NCBI GenBank assembly: GCA_016169945.1
Contig: JADLSH010000363.1
Coordinates: 1,612,001 to 1,676,000, forward strand
Length of the DNA: 64,000 nucleotides
From: Trachythela sp. YZ-2020
Lineage: Eukaryota; Cnidaria; Anthozoa; Malacalcyonacea; Clavulariidae
Direction of reading: 5' to 3'
In this document: one piece after another, positions 24,331 through 36,000 of the stretch
How the letters are laid out: each line of letters opens with the position of its first letter
Position numbering within the stretch: the stretch's first letter is position 1
Made by a program: the position numbers and the translations under genes
Notes under the pieces: model-generated
Databases searched by the model: none
Told to the model about the DNA's origin: nothing
What the model saw: only the letters and a program-made list of their open reading frames with translations

Positions 24331-26040
24331 ATATGCTGGATATTTGAAAATATCTTGCCTGCAGGTAATCTAGGTTTTGTAAGTTATTTATATATAATTA
24401 TAAAGTATATGGCATGCATCTCAAACGAGGCAATTATCTCTGCAACTTGTTTATTTTCATATTTATAATTTAGATAAAAGTAAGTGTAAAGGTACGTTTA
24501 GACGCTGCGATTTTAGATCCAAGGTCAAAACTGACGCCCATTCCCGCTATTGTAGCTACGTATGTTCATAGGAATTGATGCTTGTTGTTTGTAGTATTTT
24601 TCATAACAATAGTCAATACTTCTAGAAAACCACATGTGAAGGGCGTGACAAATGCATGCCAAGGACGTCACATACTGTTTAATAGAGTTTGCCTGTTTTT
24701 GGTGTCGGTTGAACAAAACGAGAAAACAATAATTTCCACAAATGACTTTTGCCTGTTTGTTGCGTACTTTTTACCTACTTCCAAGTAGTTATTGGTTTAG
24801 AATTTGAGGGATTTATAACGGACGTGATGTTTGTCACAATCAGTTCTCATGTCTACTGTGTATTGCCGGTGGTTGTCCAAGATATCCCACTGATTTCGCA
24901 CTACACCGAGTCCACACTAATCTGTGAACAGACCTTCAAAAATACAAAGTTTTCAGAGAGAAAAATCGAAATAAAAATCCACAGTTTTTCAACATGCGTA
25001 TAGTCGGAAAGTTGCATTACATTTTGGAAAGATCACGATTCCTCCTCTGAAACGCACCCTTAATGTGACGAAACGTTATATATATTCCAAAAAATCTTGA
25101 CTTTTTGCATCAATGTTTTTATATATTCATTTGCTGGGCAATAATATTTTTAACCAGAACCTACTATAACAAATATATCTGCTAATATTATTTGTTGATT
25201 AAGACAGCGTGGACACGGTGTAGTGGGAAATCAGTGGCATATCTTGGACAGGCAGAAATCCACAATACTCAAGTCTCAATAGATAGAAATTCCATTTCAT
25301 GAGAACTGATTGTGCCAAAAATCACGTCCGGTATAAATCCCTCAATTTCTAAATTATTAACTACTTGGAAGTACGTAAAAAGTACCCAACAAACAAGAAA
25401 AAGTCATTTGTGGAAATTATTGCTTTCTCGTTTTGTTCAATTGACACGTAAAATAGGCAAACTCAATATGCATTAACGGCCGTGGTGTATAAGATCAATA
25501 AACATGAGAAGAAGGCAAGTGATTGTACATCTTAAACACCATGGACTCAAATGCTGTGTATTACAATACAGGTTTTTTCTTGATTAACATAACTTTTAGT
25601 TTGATTTTCTCAGCTAAAACATGCAGTCCATATCTTAAATATAGTCAATTGAACGTGGACATTCATATGTATGTGAGTTTGTGTTTAATAAGTATATGCT
25701 TATGAGCAACTTTTGAGTCAACAAGAAAATATTTACTGTCATGCACTGGAAAATATTTGACCCTGTCACTGGCAAAATTTAAAATCATTTGACACTATAT
25801 AATGCAGGAGATTTCAGGTTTTTGTTAAGCCATTAAGCAACACCCCCTGCCCCAAGACAACGCACTTTTAAATTTTAAGTGAATTGTGTTTCAAAAATGC
25901 TATCAACAGTTTCGGTACAGTTTAAACATGAAGTTAGTTAATTGAGTTCAATTTTCCATTTTGAAAGTCTGGTGCGAAGACTGAAGAAAATACAAAGCAG
26001 AAAGTAGTGGTAACAAGAGATATAAGCAGATTGTCTGATT
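24330..26040. repeat. Complete array unit
   Basis: Blocks b to g in order. Inverted arms at 24685-24918 and 25206-25464 around a 290-bp centre. Confidence 0.8.
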
Positions 26041-26044
26041 CACC

Positions 26045-27590
26045 CAAATTAATACCAAAGTCTGACTCCTTGAGAAGTAAAATCATCTATAGTGTTAGAC
26101 AAAGTAAAAAAATGTAAAGATTTTAAACTAGGCACTATAGAGTATAGATATATTCTATATATTTGGCCAGATAACGGATATACTGGATATTGGAAAATAT
26201 CTTGCCTGCATGCATGCAGGTAATCTTGGTTTTGTAAGTTATTGAAATATAATTATAAAGTACATGGCCATCTCACACGAGGCAATTATCTCTGCAACTT
26301 GTTTATTTTCAAATTTATAATGTAGATAAAAGTAAGTGTAAATTAGGTACGTTTAGACGCTGCGATTTCAGATCCAAGGTCAAAACCGATGCCGATTCCC
26401 GCTATTGTACATAATTATAGTTCATAGGAATTGATGCTTGCTGTTTGTAGTATTTTTCATAACAATAGTCAATACTTTTAGAGAACCACGTGTGAAGGGC
26501 TTGACAATTCCATGCCAAAACTCTGGGTTCCCCATGTTCTTCAACATCAAAAACATTATGCTCGGCTGCATGGTATCACGTCTTCGATGTCTGTGCATCT
26601 GATACATATTTCGGTTTGATTATAACATAACCTTTTCGTTCGATTTTCTCAGCTAAAACAGTTCATTAAGGCTCTTTTCCACTCATCGCAAAAACCAACT
26701 TGCAAGCTCGCTGCGAGTACTTTTATCCAATCAAAATGCTCGACAGTTAATTTTAATTAGATGCAAGCACTCGCAGCGGGCTTGCGAGTTGGTTTTGCGA
26801 TGAGTGGAAAGAGCCTTTATGGTGTGCAGGGTGTATGAAAAAAACGGAATCCATTTTTTATGCTTAATAATTTTCAAACTATTAATCCTTAGAAAATGAT
26901 TTAGCTTTTTTAAAGCTCATTCATTTATCTTTCTAACAAGTATTTATTTGTGTTTTAACGACGGTATAATTATGCAATTTTATGCAATGTTACTATTAAT
27001 ATAGTCACATTTGGAATTCCTGAATTTACGCAGCCAGCACAATTACATTGCAGGAACGTTGTCTGAACGTTCGTCTAATATTGTGAAATCTGCAGCGATA
27101 AATGAGTTTGTGCATGTAGTCGTAAACGCGATATTGTGCAGTAATAAATTCTTATAGTAATTAGTGCAGGTAAAGGATCATGCACTGATCACTCATCAGA
27201 AATTAATATGTACAAAATCAGAATAACTGTTCATATTGCCTACCATTTAGAAGGCCATACTTTGAGTACGAGATTGACTATTTATCAAATATTATATGTA
27301 GCCAAAATATACACCAATAAGAGGATTAATGGACACTTAAGTTAAAAAGACTTTCAGTCAAAGAAAAGGACACTTAGTTAAAAGGAGGGGTGTCGGGGCT
27401 ATAGCTAGGAAACCGCAAAATCACACACACACTTTCCTCTTTAATAACGTCTTAGCACTCAGGTAGGTCGCATTATTGAGGTCAATATTCACAAGTACAT
27501 TGTCTTCTGATTCATGTGAATAAAAAGTCTTTATCTCCATTATATTTGTACGTGCGTATAAGATATATATTCTATATATTTGGCCCGATA
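26045..27590. repeat. Array unit with insertion block, copy B
   Basis: Tandem near-identical copy of 22790-24330 at an offset of about 3.26 kb. A small palindrome gcctgcatgcatgcaggt at 26205-26222 is a local change. Confidence 0.8.
26668..26817. mobile_element. 150-bp MITE, copy 2
   Basis: Same element and flanks as 23404-23553. Confidence 0.8.
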
Positions 27591-29000
27591 GCGGATATGC
27601 TGAATATTGGAAAATATCTTGCCTCCAGGTAATCTTGGTTTTGTAAGTTATTTATATATAATTATAAAGTATATGGCCATCTCACACGAGGCAATTATCT
27701 CTGCAACTTGTTTATTTTCATATTTATAATTTAGATAAAAGTAAGTGTAAAGGTACGTTTAGACGCTGCGATTTTAGATCCAAGGTCAAAACCGATGCCC
27801 ATTCCCGCTATTGTAGCTACGTATGTTCATAGGAATTGATGCTTGTTGTTTGTAGTATTTTTCATAACAATAGTCAAACTTCTAGAAAACCACATGCGAA
27901 GGGCGTGAGAAGTCCATGCCAAGGACGTCACATACTGTATAATAGAGTTTGCCTGTTTTTGGTGTCGATTGAACAAAATGAGAAAACAATAATTTCCACA
28001 AATGACTTTTGCCTGTTTGTTGGGTACTTTTTACCTACTTCCAAGTAGTTAATGGTTTAGAATTTGAGGGATTTATAACGAACGTGATGTTTGTCACAAT
28101 CAGTTCTCATGTCTACTGTGTATTGCAGGTGGTTGTCCAAGATATCCCACTGATTTCGCATTACAACGAGTCCACGCTAGTCTGTGAACAGACCTTCAAA
28201 AATACAAAGTTTTCAGAGAGAAAAATCGAAATAAAAATCCACAATATTATTTGTTGATTAAGACAGCGTGGACACGGTGTGGTGCGAAATCAGTGGCATA
28301 TCTTAATTCATGGACAGGCAGAAATCCACAATACTCAAGTCTCAATAGATAGAAATTCCATTTCATGAGAACTGATTGTGACAAAAATCACGTCCGTCAT
28401 AAATCCCTCAATTTCTAAATTAATAACTACTTGGAAGTACGTAAAAAGTACCCAACAAACAGGCAAAAGTCATTTGTGCAAATTATTAATTGCTTTCTCG
28501 TTTTGTTCAATTGACACCGAAAACAGGCAAACTCAATATGCATTAACGGCCGTGGTGTATAAGATCAATAAACATGAGAAGAAGGCAAGTACGGGTTGTA
28601 CATCTTAAACACCATGGACTCAAATGCTGTGTATTATAGAATACAGGTTTTTTCTTGATTAACATAACTTTTTCGGTTGATTTTCTCAGCTAAAACATGC
28701 AGTCCGTATCTTAAATATAGTCAATTGAACGTGGACATTCATATGTATGTGAGCTTGTGTTTAATAAGTATATGCTTATGAGCAACTTTTGAGTCAACAA
28801 GAAAATATTTACTGTCATGCACTGGAAAATATTTGACCCTATCACTGGCAAAATTTAAAATCATTCTGACACTATATATGTAGGAGATTTCAGGTTTTGT
28901 TAAGCCAGTAAAATCATCTAGTGTTAGACAAAGTAAAAAAAATGTAAAAATACTAAAAATAACTAACTTTATTTAAACTAGGTACTATATAGACAGATTG
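27590..29000. repeat. Array unit with the centre deleted
   Basis: Left arm 27945-28175 and right arm 28266-28534 stand only about 90 bp apart because centre block d is missing (aaaatccacaatattatttg junction near 28245). The pair could form a hairpin of some 230 bp. Confidence 0.8.
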
Positions 29001-30890
29001 TCTACATGATTCACCCAAATTAATACCAAAGTCTGACCCCTTGACAAGTAAAATCATCTAGTGTTAGACAAAGTAAAAAAATGTACAAATTTTAAAAAGA
29101 ACTAACTTTTTTTATACTATAATTAGGCACTATAGATATATTCTATATATTTGGCCGGATAACGGATATGCATGCTGAATATTGGAAAATCTAGGTTTTG
29201 TAAGTTATTTAAATATGATTTTAAAGTATATGGCCATCCCACACGAGGCAATTATCTCTGCAACTTGTTTATTTTCAAATTTATAATGTAGATAAAAATA
29301 AGTGTAAAAGTACGTTTAGACGCTGCTATTTCAGATCCAAGGTCAAAACCGATGCCGATTCCCGCTGTTGTACATAATTATAGTTCATAGGAATTGATGC
29401 TTGCTGTTTGTAGTATTTTTCATAACAATAGTCAATACTTCTAGAGAACCACGTGTGAAGGGCGTGACAAGTCCATGCCAAGGACGTCACATACTGTATA
29501 ATAGAGTTTGCCTGTTTTTGGTGTCGATTGAACAATACGAGAAAACAATAATTTCCACAAATGACTTTTGCCTGTTTGTTGCGTACTTTTTACCTACTTC
29601 CAAGTAGTTATTGGTTTAGAATTTGAGGGATTTATAACGGACGTGATGTTTGTTACAATCTGTTCTCATGTCTATTGTGTATTGCCGGTGGTTGTCCAAG
29701 ATATCCCACTGATTTCGCACTACACCGAGTCTACACTAATCTGTGAACAGACTTTCAAAAATACAAAGTTTTCAGAGAGAAAAATCGAAATAAAAATCCA
29801 CAATTTTTCACCATGCGTAGTCGGAAAGTTGCATTACATTTTGGAAAGATCACGATTCCTCCTCTGAAACGCACCCTTAATGTGACGAAACGTTATATAT
29901 TCCAAAAAATCTTGACTTTCTGCATCAATGTTTTTATATATTCATTTACTGGGCAATAATATTTTTAACCAGAACCTACTATAATAAATATATCTGCTAA
30001 TATTATTTGTTGATTAAGACAGCGTGGACACGATGTAGTGCGAAATCAGTGGCATATCTTGGACAGGCAGAAATCCACAATACTCAAGTCTCAATAGATA
30101 GAAATTCCATTTCATGAGAACTGATTGTGACAAAAATCACGTCCGGTATAAATCCCTCAATTTCTAAATTATTAACTACTTGGAAGTACGTAAAAAGTAC
30201 CCAACAAACAAGAAAAAGTCATTTGTGGAAATTATTGCTTTCTCGTTTTGTTCAATTGACACGTAAAATAGGCAAACTCAATATGCATTAACGGCCGTGG
30301 TGTATAAGATCAATAAACATGAGAAGAAGGCAAGTGATTGTACATCTTAAACACCATGGACTCAAATGCTGTGTATTACAATACAGGTTTTTTCTTGATT
30401 AACATAACTTTTAGTTTGATTTTCTCAGCTAAAACATGCAGTCCATATCTTAAATATAGTCAATTGAACGTGGACATTCATATGTATGTGAGTTTGTGTT
30501 TAATAAGTATATATGCTTATGAGCAACTTTTGAGTCAACAAGAAAATATTTACTGTCATGCACTGGAAAATATTTGACCCTGTCACTGGCAAAATTTAAA
30601 ATCATTCTGACACTAAATATGCAGGAGATTTAAGGTTTTTGTTAAGCCATTAAGACCCCCCCTTCCCCAAGACAACGCACTTTTAAATTTTAAGTGAATT
30701 GTGTTTCAAAAATGCTATCAACAGTTTCGGTACAGTATAAAAATGAAGTTAGTTAATTGAGTTCAATTTTTCATTTTGAAAGTCTGGTCCTATAAGACTG
30801 AAGAAGAAAATACAAAGCAGAAAGTAGTGGTAACAAGAGATATAAGCAGATTGTCTGATTCACCCAAATTAATACCAATGTCTGACCTCT
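29000..30890. repeat. Complete array unit
   Basis: Blocks a to g; inverted arms 29504-29736 and 30023-30279. Very like 24330-26040. Confidence 0.8.
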
Positions 30891-30899
30891 TGACAAGTA

Positions 30900-32200
30900 A
30901 AATCATCGAGTACTAGATTGACTATTTATATACATATATAGCCAAAATATACACAAATAAGACGTTTAATGGACACTTAAGTTAAAAGGACTTTCAATTA
31001 AAGAACCTCTTAGTGTTAGTGTTAGTTTAAAGGACATGCACTTAGTTAAAAGGAGGGGTGTCAGGGCCTATAGGAAACCGCAAAATCACACACACACTTT
31101 CCTCTTTAATAACATCTTAGCACTCCGGTAGGTCGCATTATTGAGGTCAATATTCACAAGTACATTCAAATTGTCTCCTGATTCATGTGAATAAAAAGTC
31201 TTTATCTCCACTATATTTGCACGTGCGTGAAATATCAGATATACATTATTATGCATTATGCAAGACATTTGTTTGCCAAAGTTCAACATTCCAGGCGTTC
31301 ATTCCAAAGCCGGTTCAAAATATTTCAGTAGTTAAATACAAACTTGTCAAATAAAAAATTTAAGTATAAATATTTAGTAATGAAAAAGGTATGTTCAAAC
31401 TGATACACAATTATTCACATTAATACCCAACCCAAGTCCCCCCCTTGACGTAAAAAAATCTAGTGTTAGTTAAACAAAGTAAAAAAAAATATTAGACAAA
31501 CTAACTTGATTTAAACTAGGTACTATAGATATATTCTATATATTTGGCCGGATATCGCTGGATATTTGAAAATATCTTGCCTGCAGGTAATCTAGATTTT
31601 GTAAGTTATTTATATATAATTATAAAGTATATGGCCATCTCACACGAGGCAATTATCTCTGCAACTTGTTTATTTTCAAATTTATAATTTAGATAAAAAT
31701 AAGTGTAAAGGTACGTTTAGACGCTGCGATTTCAGATCCAAGGTCAAAACCGATGCCGATTCCCGCTGTTGCACATATAGTTCATAGGAATTGATGCTTG
31801 TTGTTTGTAGTATTTTTCATAACAATAGTCAATACTTCTAGAGAACCACATGTGAAGGGCGTGACAAGTCCATGCCAAGGACGTCACATACTGTATAATA
31901 AAGTTTGCCTGTTTTTGGTGTCGATTGAACAATACGAGAAAACAATAATTTCCAGAAATGACTTTTCGTACTTTTTACCCACTTCCAAGTAGTTAATGGT
32001 TTAGAATTTGAGGGATTTATAACGGACGTGATGTTTTTGTTTCGTAGTTTTTACCTACTTCCGGACTTGAGAGATTTATAACGGACGTGATGTCGGTGAT
32101 GTTCGTCAGAATCATTTCTCATGCAATGCAATGGAATTTCTATCTATTGAGTATTGTGGTTGCCCAAGATATCCGACTGATTTCCTGGCTATGTTTATCA
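30900..32200. repeat. Array unit fragments before crystallin gene 3
   Basis: An insertion-block fragment (30900-31440), then a, b, c and a left arm that is itself broken by a short duplication (gggatttataacggacgtga at about 32010 and 32067). Confidence 0.7.
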
Positions 32201-32201
32201 T

Positions 32202-32276
32202 TTATAATTAGGAGTTAATTCTTATAAATATAGCTGCCACCAAATTACTTTGGCATCATTCACAAGGCTGATTATT
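32202..32276 (+). pseudogene. Broken copy of a crystallin promoter and leader
   Basis: ttataattaggagttaattc, the TATA box TATAAATA (about 32223) and the leader to aggctgattatt match genes 2 and 3, then jump into array sequence (cagatagaaaaatcg). The donor and the gene body are absent. Confidence 0.75.
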
Positions 32277-32305
32277 TCAGATAGAAAAATCGAAATAAAA
32301 ATCCG

Positions 32306-32724
32306 CAGTTGCGATTGTGTTGACATACAGCCTATTCTTTAGTGGAGGGGGGGAGGGCGGCCGATTGACGGGGGGGCCTCCTGAGGTTGCTTTACGTCAC
32401 TGCTGCTAATATTATTTTTTTGATTAAGACAACGTGGTTTAGAATTTGAGGGATTTATAACGGACGTGATGTTTGTCACAATCAGTTCTCATGCAATGGA
32501 ATTTCTATCTATTGAGTATTGCCGGTGGTTGTCCAAGATATCCAACTGGTTTCCTGTCGAATTACAGTACCACACTGTGTCCACACTGGCAAGAGGGCTA
32601 TCTTTAGAATTTATAATTAGGAGTTAATTCTTATAAATATAGCTGCCACCAAATTTCTTGGGCATCATTCACAAGGCTGATTATTGAAGAGAGTTGCTGA
32701 ACGTTGTTGAATACAAAAGAAGAG
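32306..32724 (+). promoter_or_regulatory. Promoter region and non-coding exon 1 of crystallin gene 3
   Basis: TATA box TATAAATA at 32632-32639; leader exon ends at 32724 with donor gtaaga. Almost identical to the gene 2 promoter region (14190-14606). Confidence 0.75.
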
Positions 32725-32921
32725 GTAAGATTCTTTGAAGATTTCATTGGCATTTATTCAACGAAGCATGTTCTAGAGTTCATAAAGTTGTCAGTCCCTA
32801 TATTAGAAGTGTAATAGGCCGTAAACATTGCCATTGTATTTGGTCTGAAGTCCTTTTGCTCTTTCATGCTGTAGTTAGAAAAGCGGTCCAACTATTAACT
32901 TTGTTTCTTACCTTGCAGAGT

Positions 32922-33706
32922 ATGTCTATCACGCTTTATACATCGGGTAATTTATCACACGATTTTAGCGATTCTGATAAAGATTTGAAGGCCAAAAATA
33001 CCTATGTAAAGGCCTCTGCCTCGAATGGCACTTGGATTATGTACAGGGAGAAAAACTTCAACAACGATATTCCTGCAGGCAAACCAGAAGATGTCCTGAT
33101 TGTAAAAGCAGGAGATACGGTTGATATATCTTCTTACAACTGTTCTATGTTCCCTCTGCCAGTGGGTGATGACGATGCGTTGGTGTTGTTTAACCACCGA
33201 TATTATGGAGGTATTGATCCAGAACCACAGGTGAGGGACTAGACACTTCTCCTAAATATCTTGGGTAGAAAGACATATGTTTTCACTGAAAACCACGTAT
33301 GTTATGGGAGCCTCCTGTTTAAATATTACTTTAATAATAATAATAATAATTTTGCCTATGGCTATGAACTTGTTCATACGTATGTTGTATAGGAAACTGT
33401 CATAAACCGTGATAAAATTCCAATTTGAAAGAGGTAACGTAGTTTAGATATCGACTATGCATTTTGTAATTGATCTTTCGTCTCATGCAGGTGTACACAG
33501 AGAAGGGTTACCCAGATATCACTGACGTCTTTCCTACCGGTGCTCATGGGGTTTCTTCAGCGATTGTGTTGTCTCGAATTAGCGACTGGGAATTGTCTAC
33601 AGAAACAAGGTTTCAAGGTGACAAATTCTCTTTGAAACGTGAAGAATGGTATGGGCAATTACCAGGAGGAATAGAAGATCAAGTAAAAAGCCTTCGCAAG
33701 GAGTAG
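32922..33706 (+). CDS. Beta/gamma-crystallin-like protein 3
   Basis: Coding exons 32922-33230 and 33491-33706 (phase 0) give 174 residues, the usual length of a two-domain gamma-type crystallin. Motif 2 begins NGTWIMYREKNF (Trp38), motif 3 ALVLFNHRYYGG, then HGVSSAIV, motif 4 DWELSTETRF, closing IEDQVKSLRK. No signal peptide or membrane segment. Intron 2 is longer than in the paralogs through a small insert with (TAA)n near 33331-33350. The start is at the same spot after the intron 1 acceptor. Role unknown. As a family note, an amphibian beta/gamma-crystallin works with an aerolysin-like partner in defence, so a defensive role is one option; no such partner is seen here. Confidence 0.8.
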
Positions 33707-33848
33707 TCGTCAATGTTGCAGCTACGGCTCAACTAAACAGCAGTAATAACTTAATTCTAACGTTTTTGTTCATTTTAAGAGTTTCAAAGATATTTACTGT
33801 TTAAGCCTTTTTTCTTAATAACTTGTAACCATTTAGCGTTGAGAATGC

Positions 33849-33864
33849 ATTAAATTGGATTAAA
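33849..33864 (+). terminator. Poly(A) signals of crystallin gene 3
   Basis: Two ATTAAA hexamers (33849-33854 and 33859-33864) in the shared 3' UTR segment. Confidence 0.55.
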
Positions 33865-33953
33865 ATTTAAGTAAAATAATTTTTCCATAATCACTGTTGC
33901 GCTGTCTTTATCAGCTTCTTTTCGGCATTTTAGAGTTTTTTTCTCCTTTATAG

Positions 33954-34360
33954 ATGGATAGATAGATATTTAATAGTTGTTCCCTACAGGGCTTTTCAAC
34001 AACCATTTACATTACGACTACAGAGACATTACACAGACATGAACAAACCGAGGTAAACCGTAAGCTTACAAATGGCGCCTCTAGCAGCCGCTACTAGTTC
34101 ATACCCCTTTTATGATCTGCACATGCAACTAGGTGTTGATTTTGAAGAGGGGGGAAAACCGGAGTACACGGAGAAAAACCCTCGAAGCACGGGAGAGATC
34201 AACTACGACAACTCTATTCACATGAGTCCCTAGTTGTTGCGAGTCGACACGAAGACTGTGTCTAGGTGGTAACCCATCCAGCCACTGACCTCGCCCGACC
34301 GGGCTTAACTTTGGAACTTAGTGGTGAAAGGCGACGCGCTAGCCGTGTGCGCCACCCGTA
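33954..34360 (-). mobile_element. 5S-rRNA-derived SINE, copy 2
   Basis: Same element as 19790-20203, with the same sequence beyond its head (34361-35110) but a different flank directly beyond its (ATCT)n tail. The segmental duplication thus ends exactly at the SINE tail. Confidence 0.75.
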
Positions 34361-34489
34361 CTTCCCGAACTTAAGCAATGCCTTGTCTAGTACGGAGACG
34401 GGATGAATAAAAGTCGTTCCAAGTCGTTTTTCGTTGCTATTTTGTCTAGAAATGGCTATAAATTCTAGTGATTCCACAGCAGTAAACGC

Positions 34490-36000
34490 ACCGAGTCCAC
34501 ACTAGCCTGTGAACAGACCTTCAAAAATACAACATTTTCAGAGAGAAAAATCGAAATAAAAATCCACAATTTTTTACATAATGAGCCGCATTACATTTTG
34601 GGAAGATCACGATTTCTCCCCTGAAACGCACCCTTAAAACGTTATATACTCAAAAAATCTTGACTTTTTGCATCAGTGTTTGTATATTCATTTGCTGGGC
34701 AATAATATTTTTAACCAGAACCTACCATAATAAATATATCTGCTAATATTATTTGTTGAAACTCTTTCTGGACGGCACCGTCGAATATCGTTCTCCAGAG
34801 GATGATGACTTTGAGCGCTTGTATCTTTGGCGCCCCTCACCCAAAACGGACAAAAATACCACCAATCGCTTCAGCAAACAAATCGCTAAACACGTTGTTT
34901 TACAGATCTCCGTGAGATTTAACGCCTTTGTAATCTGATATTTATTATATCGTAAACCAATTATATATTCAGTACCTTTGGTCGATTATAACTTCTGTTT
35001 TAAAAACCGTGTGATTTTCGCTAATACATGACCGTGTTATAGAGCTTTAAAAACAGTACATACTGACCAACTTTCAAAGAAAAACAATAAAAATGGACAA
35101 AGTTACGGCGACTCAAATGCTGTGGACTCAAATGCTGTGTAATAGAATACAGGTTTTTTCTTGATTAACATAACTTTTTCGTTTGATTTTCTCAGCTAAA
35201 ACATGCAGTCCATATCTTAAATATGGCCAATTGAACGTGGACATTCCTATGTATGTGAGCTTGTGTTTAATAAGTATATGCTTATGAGCAACTTTTGAGT
35301 CAACAAGAAAATATTTACTGTCATGCACTGGAAAATATTTGACCCTGTCACTGGCAAAATTTAAAATCATTCTGACACTAAATATGCAGGAGATTTCAGG
35401 TTTTTGTTAAGCCATTAGGACCCCCCCCCCCCTTCCCCAGAGTTCAATTTTCCATTTTGAAAGTCTGGTGCGAAGACTGAAGAAAATACAAAGCAGAAAG
35501 TAGTGGTAACAAGAGATATAAGCAGATTGTCTGATTCACCCAAATTAATACCAAAGTCTGACTCCTTGAGAAGTAAAATCATCTATAGTGTTAGACAAAG
35601 TAAAAAAATGTAAAAATTTTAAACTAGGCACTATAGAGTATAGATATATTCTATATATTTGGCCAGATAACGGATATACTGTAAGTTATTGAAATATAAT
35701 TATAAAGTACATGGCCATCTCACACGAGGCAATTATTCTCACACGAGGCAACTTGTTTATTTTCAAATTTATAATGTAGATAAAAGTAAGTGTAAATTAG
35801 GTACGTTTAGACGCTGCGATTTCAGATCCAAGGTCAAAACCGATGCCGATTCCCGCTATTGTACATAATTATAGTTCATAGGAATTGATGCTTGCTGTTT
35901 GTAGTATTTTTCATAACAATAGTCAATACTTTTAGAGAACCACGTGTGAAGGGCTTGACAATTCCATGCCAAAACTCTGGGTTCCCCATGTTCTTCAACA
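34490..36000. repeat. Array unit after gene 3
   Basis: Block d (34490-34755), exon-like block, f, g, a, b and truncated c. Block b carries a small internal duplication of ctcacacgaggcaa near 35730-35750. Confidence 0.75.
34756..35110 (+). other. Exon-like block of unknown origin, copy 2
   Basis: Second copy of 20603-20960; the same open frame and donor-like gtgaga. Not recognised. Confidence 0.4.

Noticed and set aside
12226..31932. Recurring antisense frame (FNRHQKQANSIIQYV...) and sense frame (LFVVFFITIV...) in block c
   Set aside because: They recur because the units are recent copies; frames are interrupted or altered in several units and lie across inverted arms.
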